From contig NW_024881282.1 of assembly GCF_018691265.1 (NCBI RefSeq), positions 49,731,122 through 49,795,121 on the forward strand: a stretch of DNA of 64,000 bases, in the 5' to 3' direction. Below the pieces are notes generated by a model. The model searched no databases and was not told the DNA's origin. It was given only the letters and a program-made list of their open reading frames with translations. Shown here piece after piece: positions 36,701 to 49,575 of the stretch; the first letter of the stretch is position 1, and the number at the start of each line of letters is the position of its first letter. Position numbers and translations under genes: made by a program. Source of the DNA: Tyto alba (lineage: Eukaryota; Chordata; Aves; Strigiformes; Tytonidae).

Positions 36701-39409
36701 TTTTCCTCTGCTTGTCCTTTATAGCTGCAGAAATCTTCAGAAAATAATCAAGACCTCTTCCCCCCTCCTCAAAGTGCCTTTGCTTTCCAAACAGACGTGT
36801 TCTTCTTTGGAGTAACGTATCTGCCTTGGGGGTTACTTACCTGCTTGGGTTAACCTGATTTTGATATTAACCACCCAAAAGCTTATAGGCATTTTGAAAG
36901 GGACAGAACTGCTCTGATTTCCACTTGTACATATGGAAATGCATGCTGATTTTGTGCCAAGACTTCTATTACAACATCATTACTCTAACCTTCATAGAAA
37001 TGTATTCGAAATGTGTCAATCTGATAAGCAATCAAGTGGGATGGGAAAAAATGGGTTATATCCATGATTGTAGAGCAGAAACAATATACGCTTTTGGTAT
37101 TAACTATAAATAGTTAATGGATCTAAAAGTACATCTCTGAAAATAATACCTCTTATTAAAATCATCTTTGTGAGGTATTTCATCTTTTTAAGGAATGGAT
37201 TCACATTTGTGCTTGTGCTTATTGCAACCTTTTGACAGTTTTATTGTTGAGAAGTTCAAGGTACATCTCATAATTGTACCAGGAACATGCATTTATCACT
37301 GGCAACAGTTCTGTGCCATATGAAATGAATTACTGTAATAGACATGTCATGTAATAGCATCTTATTATCCTCCCCCTCTTCCTCCTCTTTTCTTTTTCTT
37401 AACTTTCTGCAATGAGCAGGTCAAAAATGATGGTAAGTATAACAGACAGAAGTGATTCCTGAGTAAGTTCAAGAAGCAAAAAGATGTTTTCTACAAGTAA
37501 TGCTGTAGCAGCAAAATGAATAATTAATATCATGTTCAATATACTGTAAAATGAAAGTGCTACACTAGCGCTCTAGCCCTAATGCTGCTGCTCAGGCCCT
37601 AGCAGTTTAGCAAATAGTGAGGTACTTTGGTGGGTCAGGGGCAGAGTGGTTAGCACCATGGAAGATCAAGGCCATTTAGATCTTTCTGCACTGGTTTCTT
37701 CACTGCATCCCTCTAATTACTGCTGAGAGGCAAGGTGATATGAAGGCAGAACCATGCAAAATATACCCAGGCTCTCTCCCTGATGTTCCTACAGCTGTTG
37801 TGACCTGAGAAGAGCAGTAGGATTGTGACAGAAAGGGGCGGACATTCAAGTCTCACCACGGCCGTGTTGATGCAGTCCTCATTCAGACTTGCACCATTAG
37901 TCTGTACTCTAATGGGTTGACTTAGGACAAATTGTCACAGACATACTGGGCAGTATGGGCTAGATTCAGCACAGAGGTGTTTCTGTAGTTCAACATCAGC
38001 CCCAAGATGCAAACAACAGCCGCTCATAGAGTGCCTCCTTAACCATTCAGCAATTTCTGTTTACTTTAATTAGATTTTGGCCACAATAGATGTGACTGCT
38101 AACTCAAAGACTAAGTTTCAACATAATGAGCCTTTAATTTCCCAACCACATCCTCATTATTTCACATCATTTCAGACTTACCTTCATTACAGTTTTCTGA
38201 CAACTATCTTTGTGCTCATTTTCCCTTCCCATCCATAATACAGTCTCAGCCATCAAAATATGCCGTTCTCAATACTGTTCCTCTAACATGGGGTTTATGT
38301 GCTTGATTCTCAGAAAATCCAGGATTATCACCAGCTCACTGAATCATTTCTCTCCACTCCTGAGGCCTTGGTCCTTGCAGCATGCAGGAGTCAGACTGTC
38401 TCAGATAGCAGTGGGACTCTGCACAGTGGCTTCTATGCTGAAGGTGCAGCTTAAAGCAAGATAATTTTTTATAGGAACAGGAGGAAGCAGGGAATTAGTC
38501 AGCAAAAGCTGATTTTCTGTTATTAAGATAGCAAATACTCCTAAGTCAATTTACAAACCAAAGGTTCTAACTTCTCTTCCTTTTACACCCTCCAGCTCAG
38601 CTGCAGAACTTTCAAAGCAAAAGGGTGCCTTTAAAGTTCTGCTCTTACTGAAGACACTGAGCTGAGAGCAAATAAACATCTCTTCATTTGGTCTTGTATG
38701 GAAATGTTCAACTTGAAAGCAGCTCAGCCACTGACTGAAGTGCTGCTGATTGCAGTGGCCACACTGGGGTAGAAACAAGCATGTTCTTTCTGATGTTTCA
38801 TTAGGAGATGTGCTGCCACTGGGATTTCATTTCTTCCTCCTCATGTTCTGCCTCCTCTCCCAGGGATGCTTCCAAGGTGGCTGGGCACTTCATCTCAGCT
38901 GTTTCAACACTCTTGGAGAGGTATATGTAGTAGAAAAGGGAGGGACAAGGCCCCTTTTGGGAGGTGTACATCCTAGTATTTCATAGGTCACCCTACACAC
39001 CAGTATCCCCTCCTAATGTGAAAGCTCTCTACTGGCTCCTAAGCCACCTCCTCAGGCCTACTGAACTCCTGCTCCAGACCTCAACTCAGGAAAAGATATG
39101 AAGGGTATGTCTCCATGCTCTGCTGAGATGTGCAGAAAGGATGGTCAGAACTCTAGCCCTAGTATAACACAGTGAAGTGTTTAATGGTAGGATACTATAA
39201 ACATACTCATTTAGGCCCCAGCTCTGCTTACTTGTGCTCAAAGCATCAATGCTGCCTGATGTGCTTTGCAAAATCAGGACCTTAAAAATTCCCTTCAGCT
39301 TTTCACCAGACTAAGATGTGCAGTACAGAACAAAACATCTTTATTGTTAAAGAAAAAAAAACATTCTGGCATTGAAAGGTATATTTTGGAAAACACGGGG
39401 TTGGCTTTT

Positions 39410-39476
39410 TACTCCCAGTGATGTCAATGTCAAAGCTCCAATTGACTTCAGTGGGAACATGATTGTATCCAATGGG
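39410..39476. repeat. trace of an old amniote interspersed repeat
   Basis: 'caaagctccaattgacttcagtggga' resembles the 'ctccattgacttcaatggga' phrase widespread in reptile and bird genomes. Family not determined. Confidence 0.35.
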
Positions 39477-40539
39477 TAAATAATTGCACATATTTCACAT
39501 CTCATTGTTACTGAAAACTGTTCTTCAAAAAAGGAAAATAATAGCCTGAATTCGAGGACTCTTATTAAAAAGTCATTTGAACTGCATTCCAGTTGAAATG
39601 ACTTTTACCAATGAAAATATCTTTTTGCTTATTCAAAATTTACATTATTAGAAAAGCACAAAAGACAGACTTTGTGCTCTATTCCAGTCTCAGTCCCATT
39701 AGTCTTGGAGTGCTTAAGAGTACTTCCAAGCCCAAATTTTGTATTTTCTGTCATCTATGCTTTCTACTAGTCCCAGCATTTTAATCTGTTTTGAAAAATT
39801 CTTCACGTCAAAAAATACTTCTTCTTGCATGTTTTTCATTGCAAAACCTCAGTGTATCTATTCAGCATTATTAAACTGTTATCTCAACTGAAATGGGAAC
39901 ATAATCAAAAGGCTGGGTATTATTTATCTTAGCCATGTCTCCACGTCAGAAAATTAAGACAGTGATGAATTACACATTACTATACAAAATTTTATTATCA
40001 GAGACAAAATTCAAATTTGTTCTGCTTAAAATACAGAAGATAAAGTTTCTCATTTAAAGAAAAAAATCCATTTAGTCAGTCCTTAAAGCAGAATAAAAAT
40101 TTTATGTTATGTTGAACACATAGTGGTCCCGTATTTATGGAGTCATTTTTAAAGGCATATCATAGAAAAACACTCTTCTGGTAAACTGTAACAGAAATTC
40201 ATATATTTTATTTGGCTAGTGGTTTAAATTGCTGATTAGATCTATATTCATTAATTAATATTCTAAGAATAATTCTGTTTATATTCTCAAATCCTAGGAT
40301 GCTTCAAACAATAAATGTAAAACCTTGTTAAAGTTGGCATGTTTAGATATACTGAGAATCAGTTAGCATTTCCCCTCTATATGCAAAATATATGCTTTTC
40401 TATAAAAAAGAAAAGAGAGAACAGTTGGCTCTATATAAAGTAAGTTGTGATTTTAAATTCAGCAAAACCACATCACCATATCCTGCACCTAAACCACTTT
40501 CCAGAAACTGTTTCAGCCAGATTTAATGCATCATCTGAA

Positions 40540-40600
40540 GCACTTGACTAATCCCACAGAAGTCAGTGGGACTGCCTCCATGCCTGTGTATGTGGCTGAG
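40540..40600. repeat. trace of an old amniote interspersed repeat
   Basis: 'aatcccacagaagtcagtgggactgcctccatg' resembles 'cccattgaagtcaatgggactactcccatg', the same type of phrase as at 39410-39476. Confidence 0.35.
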
Positions 40601-41715
40601 TCGTGGTCAACACAGCCTCACATCCTGCCTAAGTCCAACTGCTTTGCTGAGTTGAAACTTTTGAGTAGGCTCTGTAAATACAAATAACCACTGAAAGATT
40701 TGTCAAAGCAGAATGGCCCAGAATTAGAAGCTATACGTGCATGTAGATGGTACATAAACTGTGACATTATGTAACTATCTAGACTTCCTTTAAACTGGCA
40801 TTCTGATCTTGCAAACACTTGTTTGTGTGAAACCATTGGTGAACTGTATCTAAACTGAGCCAACTCCACCTCTTCTTTGACAAAGAACTGAATTCCAAAG
40901 AATACAGATTTGAGAAGTGATGGAAAAATATGTTCCTCTAATTACAATATTCAGAATTAATCTAAGGCTGAGACACACTTAATAGAGGGACTCATCCATT
41001 TTAATCAACATTCATAGCTAAAGGACTTCTTTCTTCTTAAGGTGTCAAAGGATCTTACATGTGGAATGTCTTGGGAAAATAATGTCATTTATTATCAAGC
41101 CTTTATTTTCAGTAGTATGATCCATTTATGTCACTGATGTGTGTGTAGTGGAATAGATCATTAGTTTTCAGGGAACTGGTTTATGTTTATCTTCTGCAAA
41201 AATAGAGCAACTGAACACCTTTCAGTAAAACATCAGTCAGGGAGCTACAATCTCTGTTTTTATAAGGCTATACATCTCACCCACACTAAAGCCTATTGTC
41301 CTTCAAACATAAAAACAACATAGCAAAATTACATTTACACATATAATAAAGCTGTCTTTGTACAGGGTGGTTATACAGTAATTACAATGATGTTTCCATT
41401 AGAAACTGTCAGAATATTTTTTTTCACAGAGTCTCTAAATCCAGTGAAGTCCATTTCTGTTGAAATCTACTGTTTGCAGGAAAAAGAGAGGGTAGTAGCT
41501 ACACTCTTCGCACTACAGTTTTCTGCAGTTCTCCAAACATATTATAAAGCTTTATCACATTGGAACCAATCACAAAGTATTATTCTAACAAAAAGCAAAA
41601 GGAGAACAAAAAACATTTGTCATCCAATATGTGCTACTGAAACATAGATACAAATACGCAAAACATCCTGTACAGCAGGCCAGCCATCACCTCAGGGGGC
41701 TGTTTTGAAAGCAAT

Positions 41716-41795
41716 GGGTTAGATCCTCAGCTGCAATCCACGTCGGTCACTTCAACGGATCTACCTCACCGTGCACCAGCGGAGGGTCTGTGGCC
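41716..41795. repeat. decayed hairpin-type MITE relic
   Basis: The left arm 'ggttagatcctcagctg' and right arm 'cagcggagggtctgtggcc' are imperfect inverted complements around a centre near 41752. They match the familiar amniote palindrome 'gatcctcagctggtgtaaatc...gatttacaccagctgaggatc' in order and spacing. It is probably the remains of a non-autonomous DNA transposon. Confidence 0.5.
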
Positions 41796-42082
41796 ACACA
41801 CGTGTCATCAGTTTGACTACAGGTTATTTTAGAATCACAGAAATGAACATATAAAGTGAACGGAAATGTATCGCAGAGAACCGAGACTGTGTCTTGGCTC
41901 TCGGCCTCGCTCGCTGCACCAAAGCTATCCATATTGGGCAAATCCAAGCTGTGCTGTCCAGGAAACGCTGGGGCACTCTGGATGAAGCCTCCTGGCTCAT
42001 CACTGCCTGCGGCAGCACAGTCCCCTCTGTTCTCACAATGCTGCTCACCTCTATGTTCTCTGCCAACATCACTTTGATATCC
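41747..42082 (-). other. GC-rich unidentified open stretch (weak candidate)
   Basis: A minus-strand frame of 112 codons, open from just after a stop at 42083-42085 to TGA at 41747-41749. Two other frames, one minus (82 codons) and one plus (99 codons), are also open here. This points to stop-poor, CpG-containing DNA and not to a gene. The last part overlaps the MITE relic. An AG after a pyrimidine-rich stretch (tttcctaag) lies at the upstream end. No product recognised. Confidence 0.15.
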
Positions 42083-42085
42083 TTA

Positions 42086-45000
42086 GGAAACAGTGCATGT
42101 AAAATAAGTAAAGCATTCAGAAATACTATTTGTCCACATCACACTTACTTCACTCGTTACAAATCAGCCAGATACAAATGCATTTTTTTCTGAGAAAGGA
42201 CACCGAGTCTGACCCACAGTGCTTGATCATGTGGGTGATTCTCCTTGAATGCAACTCAATAAAACCTGCTCCACACGTCTTTTATAAAATCCAACCTCAA
42301 CTGTGTTACCATGTAGGGGTTTTCCGAGGTCAAGCTACCTTCCTCTACTAGAATGGGCACAGGATGGAGCTAAGTTTCACCAGCTTCTTCAAAACATACT
42401 TGATTTTAAAATTCTGCTCCAACTAGGGCATGTGGCCTTAATTTTGTGAAAAATCCTTACACAAAGTAGTCCCTTTCTCCCCTTCCTTCTTATTGAAAAC
42501 TAAATTACTCGTATCAGCATGGACTACTTGCTCATCAGAGTGGTTTCACCGGGTTTCAGTACTGGTTTTAAGATAGGGAGAAGCTTCCACAGCTTTATAA
42601 GAAACAAAGTGGCCAATTTTTTACAGTTCTGTATGCAAAAAGGGAACTGAACAGTCACTAGTATCACACAGATTTGCACAGGCATCTGAATTTTTTGATG
42701 GCATTAGTACAGCTATTATTACCACAAATAATTTGTCGTGACAGCCTTCCAAACCATTTGTTAGAAAAAGGCCTGAGAAACTCACAGCACATTTTCAAAT
42801 ATTAAGAAAAATATCGTAAAGGAAAAGACTGTGTTCTTATGCATACTTGAAAATTCAAAATATTTAACTGTTTGAAATCACTTCTGAAGAATGGACATTA
42901 TAATATTCTAGACTTTTACAACTATTTTGGCCAATGTTTCCCAGTTAGGTTGACCAGAGCTCAGGGATTTAGGTTTTTCTGGGCAATGTAGGCTGACTAG
43001 CTGGACCTTTGTTTCCTGCCAGCACAAGGCAATGCCACTAACCTCTGAAGATCACCCACAACCCGTAACTGGCAGAGGGACCTTCTGACCCTCCCATCTA
43101 GCTGAGAGAGAATGGGATGGAGCCTCCCTGCACTTCAGTGGTTCCCAGATGCCTTCCTGATCCGGGTGGGCTGGCAGAAGCCGCAGGTGATACAGCCAGC
43201 CGTTTTTGCACTGCTCCATCCAAAGCCAGGCAAACAGCCTCTGTTCAGGCTGCTCAGGAGCAGGAGGGTCCTTTTACTCCTCCATGCTCATACTGATACT
43301 GTGGCTATAAACCCTGTTTAGGACAGGCAGCCTGATACGGTGAGTACTCATAATAGGAGTGGTGGTTAGTTGATGATATACATGATATATGTTTTCAAAG
43401 TCACATCCCTCTTCCTCAAAGAGAAAGTTACACATTTGACTCTAAGTCTGTTTTCATTCACTTCAGTATTGGCTATGATCATGTGGAAAATCAAAACCTT
43501 ATTATGCAGGTATCTAAACAAAGTCACCCTCATCTGCAAATATTGGCTTCACTTTATCCAAATAATCAGACTCACCGACATTTTATGGGAAAATTATCTC
43601 TAGGGAGGATTTTTCACATGAATATATACATATATATAATTTTCTTCTTTTACTCTCTACTACTAAGGATTTAATTGTATGGTTCAGGATCTTTGCTGTG
43701 AAAGCACCCTTCTGCATCAGTGGAGATATTTCCTTTGACACGTTAAAGCTCAGTGAAATATCCACAACAGCCCAAAAGCTACAAAAAATTCATCTTCAGT
43801 TTCCAACACAGTATCGGAACTCTTGCTATATTCACTGAAAAGATCATCAAAGGTCACAAATTTAGAGGTACTTAAGGACATGTGATTTTTTTTTCATCAA
43901 AATCAATGTCCAAGTACTCACAGTAATAGCAGATGTGACATTTCATTTCAGAAGACTGTTTTCACTTTATTCTGCCCTAGTCACGATTAATAGCTACTAT
44001 AATTTTAGCAGCTATTAGCAGTGGATACATGAATAATTCTACCAGCTACCAAGTAATAGGATGAGACTTTTGTAGTGAACAGTGTTACAAACATACAGTA
44101 GGTATTTTTACAATAGTTATATTATTATGCTGGCATAAAATCATGTCTATTAATATGTCTTCCTATGAGACCTAGTAAGCTGTATCAATTAACAATCCTG
44201 AAAGGATCCTGAAGTCATACAAAGGTTGATTAGAGATACAGGCCTCATCAAATCTCTATAAATGACACCCAGGGCCTGGGTGAGGTCCACATTCACACTG
44301 GATCCACATTTTGCAGCATCTCCTCTCACTAGACAGGACAAAATTACAGCCCGGATTTGAAAATTCTGAAAAGTTTGGGGTATTTGGCTTTCTAATCACA
44401 ATCTAAATTATAAAAATGGGGCCTATCTTTAGATAAGGACAAAGGAAGAAAAAGACTGGTAAAGGAGAAAGAAAATCAATAAGATAAACAGGTTTTTCTA
44501 AGCAGATTGTATTAGAGTTTTCTACGAGGTATCAACTATTCTTTACCACACAGCTGTGTAGAACTTATTAAAGAAAGTTCCTAAGACATATAATCAAATG
44601 CAGGAGCGTTGAACATTGTAGAAAACAGCTATAGTTTTGTTGGCTTTACTCCATTTAAATTTAATCCTGATTCAGTGTGAAACAGTAAAATACAAAATAT
44701 AAAAAAAATAAGAGAATAGGGAATTATAATGGAAAGGCCAGCTCAACCTTAGCTATAGCAGTAATACCAACATTACTAGGACACAGCCATTATAAGCAAT
44801 TCATCAATAGCTATGTGTAAGATACCTTTAGGGCTTGATATCTGTGGTAGACCAGTTGCTCAAGATCACTAAAATATTAACTTACATCCAACACCAGCTA
44901 AATGTGCAAGAACTTCAATTCAAATGAGCGACAGTGGAAATTTCTGTGCACTGTGCAGAATACACAGGTTTTTTACTTTGGAACATATTGTTAGCCTGCC

Positions 45001-45362
45001 CTTTATCAGTGGAAAGACCAGAAACTTCTATGCACATCCTGGAGGTATGTGGTTTAATCTGTGGTGCTGAAAAAGAAAACTTGTCAAAGACAAGCTTTAA
45101 TAAAATTGCAAAGGGACAGATCATCATGTATGTTTCTTTCCTCTGAAATTCTCAAAGCAATTCAGGTTTGAGGCCTTGGTTTTCTGCACAATCTTTGGAT
45201 GTCATAATTTTAGCCTTCATTACAGGGTAGATGTCCTATTAAATAGTATTTGGCTTGCTTTTTTTCTATAACAAATCTGTACGTGATTTTGTTCAGTAGA
45301 AATTAAATTGTGACGCTACATACTGGTATTGAGGTTGAGTTTGGTCAACCACATAAATAATA
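42086..45362. other. intergenic DNA or distal TRHDE 3' UTR
   Basis: No supported gene. The segment 43010-43330 is GC-richer without a recognised product. The part above about 43950 could belong to a long TRHDE 3' UTR if the AATAAA at 43966-43971 is used. Confidence 0.5.
43966..43971 (-). terminator. candidate distal polyadenylation signal for TRHDE
   Basis: AATAAA on the minus strand. By manual scan it is the first canonical signal downstream of the TRHDE stop codon, about 3.6 kb away. There is no transcript evidence, and chance occurrence is quite possible in AT-rich DNA. Confidence 0.2.
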
Positions 45363-45470
45363 CTTTGCACTTTTAAATGCCTTTCATCAGAGGATATTCA
45401 AGTGCTTTGCTAACATTAGTCAAGCCTCACAACACCCCTGTGAGGTATGTAAAATACATAGGAAGAGGAG
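45363..45470 (+). repeat. MIR-like SINE relic
   Basis: The order of words 'gcctttcatcagaggatattcaagtgctttgctaacatta' then 'aagcctcacaacacccctgtgaggtatgtaa' follows the reptile/bird MIR-like SINE consensus I recall almost word for word. The 3' part is decayed. Confidence 0.65.
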
Positions 45471-47099
45471 GATTTCACTCAACTTGGACATGATAATGTC
45501 TCTGGGCATTAGGTTCTCTAGCTTTGCAACATAGCACAAAGGTTTAGGGCTTACTGTAAGGCAAAGAGTTAACAGCACAAGAGCACAGGGTTCCCTCTTC
45601 TTTTGCTTATGTGTGGTCAAGCTAACATATGGTGCTACACAGCACCAAACAGTGGAACAAATGCCCACAGTAGGATTTCATGCATCCAATCCACAAACAT
45701 CACCCTCTGCACAGTAAAAGATACAACATGACAGGATCAAGATGGGTATGACAGCTTAGTTATGGGTTGTGTCCACCAGTTCTTGAGGAGCAGAGTACCA
45801 TGGGAATGAGAGCCCAGAAAACAGTATCATCTCTACACAACTCTGATTGGTTCTTTTTGCACTGATGTTTCAATTCACAACTTACTGGAGATAAGCAACT
45901 ACAACCATAAAGCATGTTGGTAACTTCCACACCTTGCGAAGAGAATGACCAGATAAAAATGCCTGCTCTCTACTTTTGCTGGCCACATGTTCCCAATGTA
46001 CAGGGCCACGATGGGGTCAGATGGTTGTGATAGGCTGGGATGAGATAAAATAACACTGTCATACATCTACATTCCACCTCTGAGGCTGCTACAATCTGTC
46101 TCCTGAAAACTCTCCGTAGTTTTGTGGGTTTTTTTCTCCACAGTGTAGACATGGGAGAGTATTTGGCCCCCATCAGTTTTATCCTCAACATTTAGCACCA
46201 ATGGTGCAGTCAGTCATTGTACAAGTAGCAGTTCCACTGTGTCACTGATTTTTCAGATTAAGGATTGAGAAAAAAGAAACAAACACATGATTAAGAAAAG
46301 CGTCACTCATCTACAACAGTCTATGTGAAATACAAGGGAACAGAAAGAAAACAGTGTTCTCAGTATTAACCAGTACAGTTAAACACACACACACACCTCT
46401 CCCCTCTTTCTTCATATTTCACTTTTCTAAATTGGAATAAAATACATCCTATATTTGCAAAAGTATTGTCCACATAGAGAACCTGACCCATCTATCATAA
46501 TAAATTGCTACAGAGGCTGGTCTATCACGTGCAAGGCAGCCTTCTTGGGTAATTTTATGTCTTTGCATGCAAGATATTCTCCCTTTTTGCTAATTTCCAT
46601 TTGAATCTTATGTATATTTATAATATTTCTGCACTACCAATTGCATAACTTACTACTTCGCAGGCTGGGTGACCTGTCGTGAGTATCACTGCCTTATAAA
46701 ATAGCTGAGAAGAGGTGGTTCATGGATTCTGTGAAATCAATGCCAAGTTCCCCTCCAACACTGCATACATTCACAGCTAAAACTACATGGTTCCACTGAT
46801 CAGCAGTAAATAAATGTATATGATTACAACTCATGGATTACGCCCTTCTTGTTTTCTCTCTATATACCCCTCCTCACCTCTTTCTCTTTCTCCTTTCTAT
46901 ATATTCCACTTAGTAAAATATGGGAATATGGAGACTGCAGATACAACTGGCATCTCAAAAAATGAGCTGGCATCTTTGTAATCATTAAGAGACAATCCGA
47001 GTGGTAGACTAATGGGCAGCTATCGAGAAAGTTGATTTTGTATCTCACACTGCCCCAAGTTGGAAGCCTTCTGCGCTTCCTTTTCCTTGCTTTCCTTTT
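45471..47099. other. intergenic DNA or TRHDE 3' UTR
   Basis: No independent gene seen. A (CA)n microsatellite lies at 46383-46396. It probably lies within or just beyond the TRHDE 3' UTR. Confidence 0.5.
46383..46396. repeat. short (CA)n microsatellite
   Basis: Seven AC dinucleotides followed by a CT-rich stretch. Confidence 0.85.
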
Positions 47100-47555
47100 G
47101 TTCATTGCAATACTGATTGTCGTAGATAGTCTTTGTGCTTTGTATAATGCCCATCTTTGATGTAACTGGAACTCACATACAAAAAGTGGCTGTTATACAT
47201 AAGCATGCTAGAATACAGGCAGGGACAGTACAAGCATGCATAAAATAGTCTTTGAAGGTTTTTTGTTTTTCTTCAACATTTACATGCATCACAATATCAC
47301 ATTTGGTTGTGTACACTGAGGACTGGATTTCATAAGCATTCATGATCTTCTCTGAAAAGCTTCTTGACAATTTCACAAGAGCCCAGTGCAAAAAAAAAAA
47401 AAAATCCACAAATAAAAAAAAAAAAAAAAAAAAAAGAAAAAACCTTATCCCTGCAATCTTGTCTTGTCTGCATGATTTTAATGTTGAACACTTCTAAAAA
47501 TGTCTCCTCTTCCTCTTGCAGAGCTTCATGTTAAATGGTCAGCTGGAAAGACAGA
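47100..47555 (-). other. TRHDE: TRHDE 3' untranslated region, proximal part (distal end unknown)
   Basis: Sequence directly downstream of the TRHDE stop on the minus strand, so it must be 3' UTR. A weak ATTAAA lies at 47477-47482 (minus), only about 75 bases past the stop. By eye, the first canonical AATAAA on the minus strand is at 43966-43971, so the UTR could be 3.5 kb or longer. The lower boundary given here is arbitrary. In transcript sense the region carries two U-tracts (47414-47435 and 47390-47404). Confidence 0.6.
47390..47435 (-). repeat. paired A-runs (U-tracts in the TRHDE 3' UTR sense)
   Basis: On the plus strand there are two A-runs (about 15 and 22 bases) separated by a short tccacaaat spacer. 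On the transcript strand these are U-tracts about 120-165 bases after the TRHDE stop codon. Confidence 0.85.
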
Positions 47556-47699
47556 TTAGTGCGTCAAGGATTTTCTTAGCCACTGGAATAGTTCTTCCTT
47601 ATAAAGCCTTTGCCACCGCACATTGGCTTCCACTGTTTCCACGGCGCGAGAGAAAGAGGCAGCAGCTCCCCCTTCATAACTCTTTATAAAGTTCTTTAG
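47556..47699 (-). CDS. TRHDE: TRHDE terminal coding exon with stop codon
   Basis: The acceptor is tgtatttccag. The exon opens in phase 0 with LKNFIKSYEG, continues GAAASFSRAV, ETVEANVRWQ and RLYKEELFQW, and ends LRKSLTH followed by TAA (47556-47558). It has 47 residues plus the stop. The AAASFSRAVETVEANVRW stretch is the characteristic C-terminal helix of TRHDE. The extreme C-terminus differs from the mammalian version I recall (KALRH there, KSLTH here), and several nearby positions also differ. This exon looks more diverged than the three upstream ones. The stop fixes the 3' end of the coding region, and the transcript runs toward lower coordinates. Confidence 0.95.
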   Translation of the reverse strand, partial: LKNFIKSYEGGAAASFSRAVETVEANVRWQRLYKEELFQWLRKSLTH

Positions 47700-49575
47700 C
47701 TGGAAATACAAGTTAACAGGTTAAATTTGCAGGAACTAAAGAAAGTAAATATTTCCAGTGCACACAAACAAGTCAGGCATTTAGGGAAAACCTCCACGAT
47801 CACTGTTGAAGTGCATGTAGTATTGTGTAGAAAGATTTAATACTAAATGTAGTAAGACAGCAGATTATCAATTAGATGTGATGCAATTGCTTCAAACTGC
47901 ACTGGAAGATATTGACATGTCAGTGCTGGATCACATTAATATCATCAACTCCTTCTCTCCTGCAGCCCAGCTGCTTCACTGCATAAACAGCTGGCCTGCT
48001 CTAAACGTTTATTTCTAACTAATAAACCAAATTGGGACCACTAGAAATGCTTCTAATTCAGGTCTATATGCAAATATCAGCAGAAGGCAGCCCTGATGAC
48101 CTTTACTTTTATCATGCTTCAAAACAAATTTATTTCATTTTGATTTGCAGAACCTTTTTGATGATATAATACAGGTTAGTTGTTTAGAAAAGGAATGGAT
48201 GGTTATGGTGTGCACAGAATGGCAAAATAGCAAGTGGGAACTCATTTAATGATCTTTGAATGCTTGAAACAGATTCCTTCCCTTATAAGAAAACTTTGAT
48301 CTTTTTTCAGCAGACTGAAAAGGCCTCTGCTCCATTCTTGTGTATACTCAAATTATAGCACTATCACCTGGATTATTATAGCTGATGCCACTGGTGTGCT
48401 TTGAATTACTGTTCTTTTTAAGTGAGAATTGCAAGACTGATCTGCACAGTAGGTTGCTGGTTTTGTTGACGTATAAAATTAGGTGGTTTTAGCAACATTT
48501 ATTCATAGCTAGTTAATTTTGGTTTCCTCATGAGACCAAATTCACCTTGTTTATTTAAATCTAACTTCCAACAACATCTCTTTGTGCATGGTCTCAAAAC
48601 TGAAAAAGCTGATCCTGCAACTGTCTCATTTTCATCACAGTTAAAAGCATGGGAGGGACCTGAAAACTATCAAAATCAGACTTAATGTTTACAAAGCTGG
48701 TTCCTTTTAGGAGAAGCATAAACTGTCAGCCTGCCAATACTATAATGAAAATGGAAACTAAGAGTACAAAAGTCTTCCTGGTGCAGGGCAGATACTCACA
48801 TCTGGCCAGCACTGACCTTCCCACCTGGGTAGCTTTGAGGAAACCTGCTGTGGCTGTGAGGAAACCAGCTGTGGCTCTTCCCTAAGTTCCTGAGGCCACT
48901 AGACTTGAGTGCAGACAAATGGTTGGACACAAAACTTCATAGAGCAATCAGAGTTCAATTAATGGTGATTATGCTGTATTAGAATCATTTGATTCATTTG
49001 GAGTAATGCTGAGCAGCTGCTAAGCAGAACATAACACAACCACACAACTACCTCAAGTCAAGGCAGATGTTAAGTTGAAATGAAAAATCTTTGCAATCTA
49101 AATAAGAAGTACTTAGCATTTAGAACAAATTGTTGTGGTGTCATTTGGCCAGAATACCAGGTTAACAGCTTTTATCATATGGAAATACTGTAAGGAAAAG
49201 AAAAACAGAGAAGGCAGTGACAGCTCCTGCTTTCAACACTGGCATTTTCTAAGGTTGCCCTCTGCAGCATAAATTAATATAGATAGAAAGTTCTCATCTT
49301 TATTTTCTCAAAAAATAGTCAAGAAAAGGAAACAAACCTACATATCCAGCGAAGCACAGAGACGTGCTTGCACTGCCCACCTCCTGACACCACTTCTACA
49401 CACTTGAGTGCCTTTGCAATCTGCTCCTCATCCTCACGCTGCCCAGCTGCAGCATGGGCCTGTGAATCCAGCTGAGCAGCCAGAGTTCCTAGACAACTGA
49501 CACCTTACTGCTTCTGCCCTGCTCCCTGCTTACAACAAATACAGCCTGATGTGCCAAAAGTAATTTAAAAATTAC
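47700..49575 (-). other. TRHDE: TRHDE last intron (1,876 bp)
   Basis: Bounded by the donor gtaatt at the 49576 exon and the acceptor tttccag at 47700-47701. I see no further exon, RNA gene or recognisable mobile element inside. Confidence 0.9.

Larger units (their letters stand above)
33736..41700. other. gene desert
   Basis: No supported gene. Includes a T16 run (34150-34165), an open frame at 34210-34488 with no recognised product, and small traces of old repeats near 39410-39476 and 40540-40600. Otherwise AT-rich DNA with nothing I can name. Confidence 0.6.
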
